16,856 bases of DNA from assembly GCA_910577825.1 (NCBI GenBank), contig CAJTOK010000058.1, positions 1-16,856 of the forward strand, read 5' to 3'. A program made the position numbers and the translations under genes. Below are positions 14,126 to 16,856 of the stretch, piece by piece (within the stretch, counting starts at the first letter, position 1; each line of letters starts with the position of its first letter). The DNA is from an uncultured Lachnospiraceae bacterium. GTDB taxonomy: Bacteria; Bacillota; Clostridia; Lachnospirales; Lachnospiraceae. Below the pieces are notes generated by a model. That model saw nothing but the letters and a program-made list of their open reading frames with translations, was not told the DNA's origin and did not search any database.

Positions 14126-14293
14126 TTAAATTATATGGCTCTGGCAGGTTCAAAATTTTTCCAGCCGGCAGCCGCTCCCGCTTAAACGGAGCACGCAGTG
14201 GTGCATAAAATCTGGCAAGACCAGATTTAAGCACCAGCGGCTCCATATACTGCCTTTTGGAAAAATCTTTGAAACCTGCCATATTTACTTTAA
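14126..14293. repeat. 168-bp imperfect palindrome between convergent genes (MITE-like or structured RNA)
   Basis: Nested inverted repeats fold almost the whole spacer into one long hairpin. TTAAA at 14126-14130 matches TTTAA at 14289-14293, and ATGGC matches GCCAT just inside. GGCAGGTT...ATTTTTCC (14143-14162) pairs with 14259-14280 with two gaps, GGCAG (14167-14171) with CTGCC (14250-14254), TGGTGC (14199-14204) with GCACCA (14231-14236), and AAATCTGG (14208-14215) with CCAGATTT (14221-14228) around CAAGA. A side hairpin is possible at 14174-14192, competing with GCCGCT/AGCGGC pairing. It starts 6 bases after the GH25 stop and its last bases overlap the GNAT stop. It has no coding potential that I can see. 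It could be a MITE, a repeated intergenic element, or a double terminator. Confidence 0.65.
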
Positions 14294-14751
14294 CGCACCC
14301 TCTCTCTTTTCGCAATACTAAATCCATTTTTTAAATACAATTCCACTGCATTTTGATTCCATTCAGCTACATGCAAAATAATTTCCTTATAGCCTTGTTC
14401 TTTTATATGGTTTATTCCCCAAAACAACAATTTTTGTCCTATACCCTGCCCTTGAAACGGTTTCCCAACAATTAAATCATCTAACTCATTTTCATAGCAA
14501 GAAACAGCACCTGTTATTACTCCGTTTTGCAAATAAAGGAAAATATCCTTTATTTTATCTTTAATTTGGGAATAATCATAATAAAAGTTTATTGGTTCAA
14601 TCTCTAACGCCTTTCTCATTTCGTAAAAGCATTCATTATATATTTTCATATATTCATTCCAGTATTCTTTTTGGAAAGGCACACATATTATATTATCCTG
14701 GTACTCCAGTTCTTTATTATATATCATTTCATATGCAATTATATCTTTCAT
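14290..14751 (-). CDS. GNAT family N-acetyltransferase
   Basis: This 153-residue protein has the GNAT acetyl-CoA-binding fold. Motif A is clear: DDLIVGKPFQGQGIGQKLLFWGINH (pyrophosphate loop QGQGIG at about 100-105). Motif B follows with LHVAEWNQNAVELYLKNGF, the usual xN..A...Y...GF ending. The N-terminal half (ICVPFQKEYWNEYMKIYNECF, then YLQNGVITGAVSCYENE) forms the acceptor side and varies between members, so the substrate cannot be assigned. AAGGA lies 7 bases upstream of ATG, with an extended -10 promoter a little further up. The gene is bounded by the palindrome at its 3' end and by the insertion sequence about 70 bases beyond its 5' end. It is more AT-rich than its neighbours. Confidence 0.88.
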   Translation of the reverse strand: MKDIIAYEMIYNKELEYQDNIICVPFQKEYWNEYMKIYNECFYEMRKALEIEPINFYYDYSQIKDKIKDIFLYLQNGVITGAVSCYENELDDLIVGKPFQGQGIGQKLLFWGINHIKEQGYKEIILHVAEWNQNAVELYLKNGFSIAKRERVR

Positions 14752-14773
14752 CTATATTCCTTCATCATCTTTA

Positions 14774-14782
14774 ATTATATCA
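14774..14782 (-). promoter_or_regulatory. Extended -10 promoter of the GNAT gene
   Basis: On the minus strand TGATATAAT gives TG, one base, then consensus TATAAT (14774-14779). No clear -35 is seen. The transcript would start near 14767, just ahead of the ribosome binding site. The promoter lies outside the insertion sequence. Confidence 0.5.
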
Positions 14783-14818
14783 TTTACTGGTTCTATTTAC
14801 CATAAAAATCCCCCCATG

Positions 14819-14839
14819 CCGCAGGACAAACGCATGAAT
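14819..14839 (+). repeat. IS terminal inverted repeat, left (transposase 3' side)
   Basis: CCGCAGGACAAACGCATGAA plus one T, an exact inverted copy of 16076-16096. Similarity continues weakly inward (AATTGTAA-like on both sides). Confidence 0.9.
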
Positions 14840-14883
14840 AATTGTAACATCCATTTTAAATATATATACTATTTTTTTAATTT

Positions 14884-16012
14884 TTAAATACTCAATACCT
14901 CTTCTAAAAATTTTACTGGACGTAAACCTATTGCAAACCGCTTCTTTTTTAATGAAAGCCTTTTGATACTAAGTGACAATTCTGCCAGTTTTAATATATT
15001 TAAACACCATTTCCGTATTATATTGTGGTTCTGGGCGGCTGTTTTGTCTGCTGTTATATTATAATCTTCATGGAATGTAACATCAAGATGCCAGTGCATG
15101 CTTTCAACACTCCAGTGCCCACGCATTGCCCTGCTGGCAAGGTTTATCTCTTCTGGCAGGCTGCTTATGAAATATCTGTACTCTGTATGCTTTTCTCCTT
15201 CTTTTTCCAGTACTTTGTGTTCCATTATTATGCCTTTTTATGCCTTTCCAGTCTTTGCGCTGGCACAGCCATTTTATATCCCCTGTCTGGTAATATTCCC
15301 TCATTTCCAGCTGCCCATGTGCTTTTTCAATGCTTTTTTTGTAGCATCCTTTTTCTTTTATTTTTATAAGGGACTCCTTTTCTGAAAAATAATCTTTTAT
15401 ATCATTATATAGTGTTTTTTGGTTCCCTTTTACTGCAAACACATAATCTGCACGCCTGCTCTTTATTTTTTCTGCTATAGCTGTCTGTGTGCCTATTGCA
15501 TCTATTGTAATAATATTACCTTTTATCTGTATTGTTTCAAGAAGAAGTGGTATTGCCGTAATTTCATTGCTTTTTTCCATGACTGCCCTCTGCCCCATGC
15601 AGAAGCCGTCTTCTTTGCTCCATGCAGAAACAATATGCAGTGGTTTTTCATCTTTGTTTTTGTTCCCACGCATAGTTTTTCCATCTATGCAGACAATCTT
15701 TTTAAGTGCTTCCCCTTCCCCGCTGTCCAGAAGCACCTGCCATTTTATATACAGCTGCTGCAGTGCTTCTGGTGAAACCATCCCCATTACCCTCTGTATT
15801 GTGTCATGCGATGGTACACCATTTTCCAGACTTATGTACTTTTTTAAATAATCTTCATAAACTTCTGCAAATTCTGCAATTTCAACCCAGTCATCTGCAT
15901 CTGCCAGTGTGGCAAACATGACAATTACCAGGATATCTTTAAATTTATGCCGTACTTTTTTCTCCTGCCGTACATCTTCAATGCATTCCATCCATTGTAA
16001 CAGTTTTTCCAT
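14884..16012 (-). pseudogene. ISAs1-family DDE transposase, frameshifted
   Basis: Reading from ATG 16012, the first frame has the N-terminal ISAs1 domain (MEKLLQWMECIEDVRQ..., FATLADADDWVEIAEF, PSHDTIQRVMG). It then has catalytic Asp110 (IVCIDGKTMRG) and Asp171 (IITIDAIGTQ), and VFAVKGNQ. At residue 259 (A-run of five at 15235-15239, minus-strand reading) the frame is lost and runs on as nonsense to 15104. The next frame continues as MEHKVLEKEGEKHTEYRYFISSL and RAMRGHWSVESMHWHLDVTF, with the catalytic Glu in HWSVES, to the stop at 14884. Removing one A joins them as ...DWKGIKGIIMEHK..., giving 375 residues, normal for the family. The shift splits the DDE triad, so no active enzyme is expected unless slippage occurs. 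The start has a run of eight G as ribosome binding site. Confidence 0.85.
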
Positions 16013-16025
16013 ACAAATACCCCCC

Positions 16026-16056
16026 CCAGTTTTTGTTTTATTCTAACAAAAACTGG
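16026..16056 (-). promoter_or_regulatory. Hairpin in front of the transposase ribosome binding site
   Basis: CCAGTTTTTGTT (16026-16037) and AACAAAAACTGG (16045-16056) are perfect 12-base arms around a 7-base loop. On the transposase transcript, the 3' arm ends inside the G-run that serves as ribosome binding site. It could limit translation of transcripts entering from outside the element, a known trait of several insertion sequences. Confidence 0.55.
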
Positions 16057-16075
16057 CAATATTTACAAATTGTTC

Positions 16076-16096
16076 ATTCATGCGTTTGTCCTGCGG
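16076..16096 (-). repeat. IS terminal inverted repeat, right (transposase 5' side)
   Basis: Exact inverted copy of 14819-14839. It lies 63 bases upstream of the transposase start codon. Confidence 0.9.
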
Positions 16097-16112
16097 TTAT
16101 CCTGAAAACTTC

Positions 16113-16141
16113 TTGCTTTCTGTTGCCATGTATGGTATATT
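16113..16141 (+). promoter_or_regulatory. Promoter of a candidate small RNA
   Basis: TTGCTT (16113-16118), 17 bases, TATATT (16136-16141), with TGG before the -10. The layout is nearly the same as the promoter at 2312-2340. It lies just outside the insertion sequence and points toward no open reading frame on the plus strand. Confidence 0.5.
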
Positions 16142-16147
16142 TAGATA

Positions 16148-16252
16148 TATAAAAGAACAACCGCCCACAAGGGGTTGACCAGATGTATAAGATAGCAATG
16201 CCACCCAAACACCGACCAAAGTACCAGGGTGGCTTTTGCTATCCTTTTTGTT
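16148..16252 (+). ncRNA. Candidate small RNA of about 105 nt
   Basis: This is a short transcription unit with a promoter and a strong terminator but no open reading frame of note. The predicted transcript begins near 16148. It has a 5' hairpin: CAAC (16158-16161) pairs with GTTG (16074+100, i.e. 16174-16177) and CCC (16164-16166) with GGG (16171-16173) around ACAA, with CG bulged. A linker follows (ACCAGATGTATAA), then the large terminator stem. I do not recognise it as any known riboswitch or RNA family. It could also be the remnant of a mobile element end or of a leader whose gene was lost. The promoter score and absence of a coding frame are the only support. Confidence 0.4.
16191..16252 (+). 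terminator. Strong rho-independent terminator of the candidate small RNA
   Basis: GATAGCAATGCCACCC (16191-16206) pairs with 16227-16243 (GGGTGGC, then TTTTGCTATC) with one mismatch/bulge in the middle. The loop is 20 bases, and CTTTTTGTT follows. This is the clearest terminator in the window, yet no plus-strand gene lies upstream between it and the insertion sequence. Confidence 0.8.
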
Positions 16253-16296
16253 CTCCAGTATAAATACAGGCTTTATAAATAAACCTGCTGTTAGTA

Positions 16297-16404
16297 TTAT
16301 AATACCTGGTGCTTTTCACTAATTTTATCAATATCCATTGCAGCAACTTCAAAGTAAATTTTAAAGAAAGTAACTGGGTCTTTTTTAATTGCCTGTTTTT
16401 TCAT
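16297..16404 (-). CDS. 35-codon open frame: frameshifted tail of the neighbouring gene, or a small overlapping gene
   Basis: Read from ATG 16404 this frame gives MKKQAIKKDPVTFFKIYF, then EVAAMDIDKISEKHQVL and stop at 16297. It has the codon choice of its neighbours and looks like real protein. It overlaps the last 20 bases of the gene ending at 16385, in the +1 frame. No ribosome binding site is visible before the ATG. Deleting one A from the six-A run in GAAAAAAC (minus strand) would join the two frames as ...FDSVYEKQAIKKDPVTFF..., so a broken C-terminus is the simplest explanation. A separate 35-residue peptide is the alternative. Confidence 0.4.
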   Translation of the reverse strand: MKKQAIKKDPVTFFKIYFEVAAMDIDKISEKHQVL

Positions 16405-16856
16405 ATACACTATCAAAATATTCTAACATCTGTATATAATCTTTTTCAGTCCATCCATCTACAAATCTTTTTGTTTTTAAACATGAATAAAAATAATCAT
16501 AATTAGTTGCTTCTTCATATGTAAATATCTGGTGGTGGCATTTATTTAAAAAAATACCAGAAAGATGTCCATTAAGAATATTTCCAAATATCTGGTTATC
16601 TATTTTATGGTATGAACAACCGCCGCCAAAAGCCACACCACCATCAGGTGTAATTTCAATATCATTGTATACCATACCATCTTTTAGTGTAAGCCTGTAA
16701 AGACAGATATGGTATCTTATCTCTAAACCAGAGGTATTTGCCAGGTTATTTTTTATTGCATTGCCTGAAGCCACAAGACTTTTATATTTTTTCTTATCCT
16801 CTTTGAAATAATGTGGGCGCAATCCCATTAGCTTTAGATGATGGGTTAAGCCCACA
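16385..16856 (-). CDS. Uncharacterised protein, partial (5' end outside the window)
   Basis: At least 156 residues are visible; the frame is still open at the window edge, so the true start probably lies beyond it (GTG 16855 and ATG 16828 have no clear ribosome binding site). The protein is soluble with mixed alpha/beta character. It has a basic start (LKLMGLRPHYFKEDKKKYKS), then RYHICLYRLTLKDGMVYNDIEITPDGGVAFGGGCSYH in two parts, NILNGHLSGIFLNKCHHQIF, and an acidic helical end (WTEKDYIQMLEYFDSVYEK). No catalytic motif or signal peptide is recognised. The stop at 16385 may be premature, because a plausible continuation lies in the next frame (see 16297-16404). Confidence 0.6.
   Translation of the reverse strand, partial: VGLTHHLKLMGLRPHYFKEDKKKYKSLVASGNAIKNNLANTSGLEIRYHICLYRLTLKDGMVYNDIEITPDGGVAFGGGCSYHKIDNQIFGNILNGHLSGIFLNKCHHQIFTYEEATNYDYFYSCLKTKRFVDGWTEKDYIQMLEYFDSVYEKTGN

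Larger units (their letters stand above)
14819..16096 (-). mobile_element. ISAs1-family insertion sequence, about 1.28 kb, transposase broken
   Basis: Both ends carry a perfect 21-bp inverted repeat (14819-14839 and 16076-16096) whose outer part contains CAGGACAAACGCATGAAT; the true tip may be the CAG at 14822 and 16093. Between them is one transposase gene on the minus strand with ISAs1/H-repeat features. ISAs1 elements normally duplicate 8-10 bp of target. The flanks (CCCCATG... left, TTATCCTG right) do not match at either choice of tip, so a rearrangement or loss after insertion is possible. A hairpin (16026-16056) lies just before the transposase ribosome binding site. Confidence 0.88.

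Noticed and set aside
15104..15240. Frame continuing past residue 259 of the transposase (RHNNGTQSTGKRRRKAYR...)
   Set aside because: It is out-of-frame sequence after the shift; the family-specific sequence resumes in the other frame, including the catalytic Glu.
15225..15245. Programmed -1 frameshift in the transposase, as in IS3 or IS1
   Set aside because: The needed change is +1 (one A fewer), there is no classical X-XXY-YYZ heptamer in the right phase, and ISAs1 transposases are normally made from one frame.
14809..16106. Target site duplication of the insertion sequence
   Set aside because: Compared 8-10 bases on both sides for two possible tips; no match.
1..16856. CRISPR array, tRNA, rRNA
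   Set aside because: No regularly spaced repeats, no cloverleaf with TTCRA-type arm and no ribosomal RNA stretch was seen by eye; a tRNAscan or covariance run was not possible.

Overview
The window looks like chromosome from a low-GC, spore-forming, anaerobic Firmicute, most likely a Lachnospiraceae-type gut Clostridium. The evidence is two sporulation genes (spoVAC, spoVT), strong G-rich ribosome binding sites, very frequent ATA (Ile) and AGG (Arg) codons, and protein families typical of that group. No rRNA, tRNA or CRISPR array was seen. This assignment comes from reading the sequence; no search was run.

Layout. 1-2200: an unaccompanied spoVAC, an XRE-type regulator, a small membrane protein and a convergent lipoprotein with SH3-like repeats, separated by clear hairpin terminators. 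2300-5780: a five-gene, same-strand cluster with short gaps or overlaps, ending in a long hairpin. It encodes a histidine phosphatase, endonuclease IV (nfo), a RelA/SpoT-fold protein, an overlapping 81-residue protein, and an S66 serine peptidase of the MccF/LD-carboxypeptidase type. 5826-8326: a dCACHE chemoreceptor, divergent from a 74-residue Cys-rich protein. 8376-12604: a single-gene unit for an RND exporter of about 1365 residues. It carries a helical insertion of about 330 residues at the position of the AcrB docking subdomain, and no adaptor gene is beside it. 12637-14120: spoVT, divergent from a GH25 muramidase without a signal peptide.

14126-16096: a long imperfect palindrome between convergent genes, a GNAT acetyltransferase, and an ISAs1-family insertion sequence. 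The IS has 21-bp perfect terminal inverted repeats, and its transposase is broken by a single-base shift in an A-run. 16097-16856: a candidate small RNA with its own promoter and terminator. Facing it is a partial, unrecognised gene on the minus strand whose 3' end also appears frameshifted at an A-run, with a 35-codon open tail in the next frame.

Regulation. Seven promoters that I can place use an extended -10 (TGn directly before the -10 hexamer), often with a -35 that only keeps TTG. Most genes appear to form single-gene transcription units; the five-gene cluster is the exception.

The best candidates for something not described before are the RelA/SpoT-fold plus small-protein pair, the RND exporter with the docking-domain coiled-coil insertion, the 168-bp palindrome, and the roughly 105-nt candidate small RNA.
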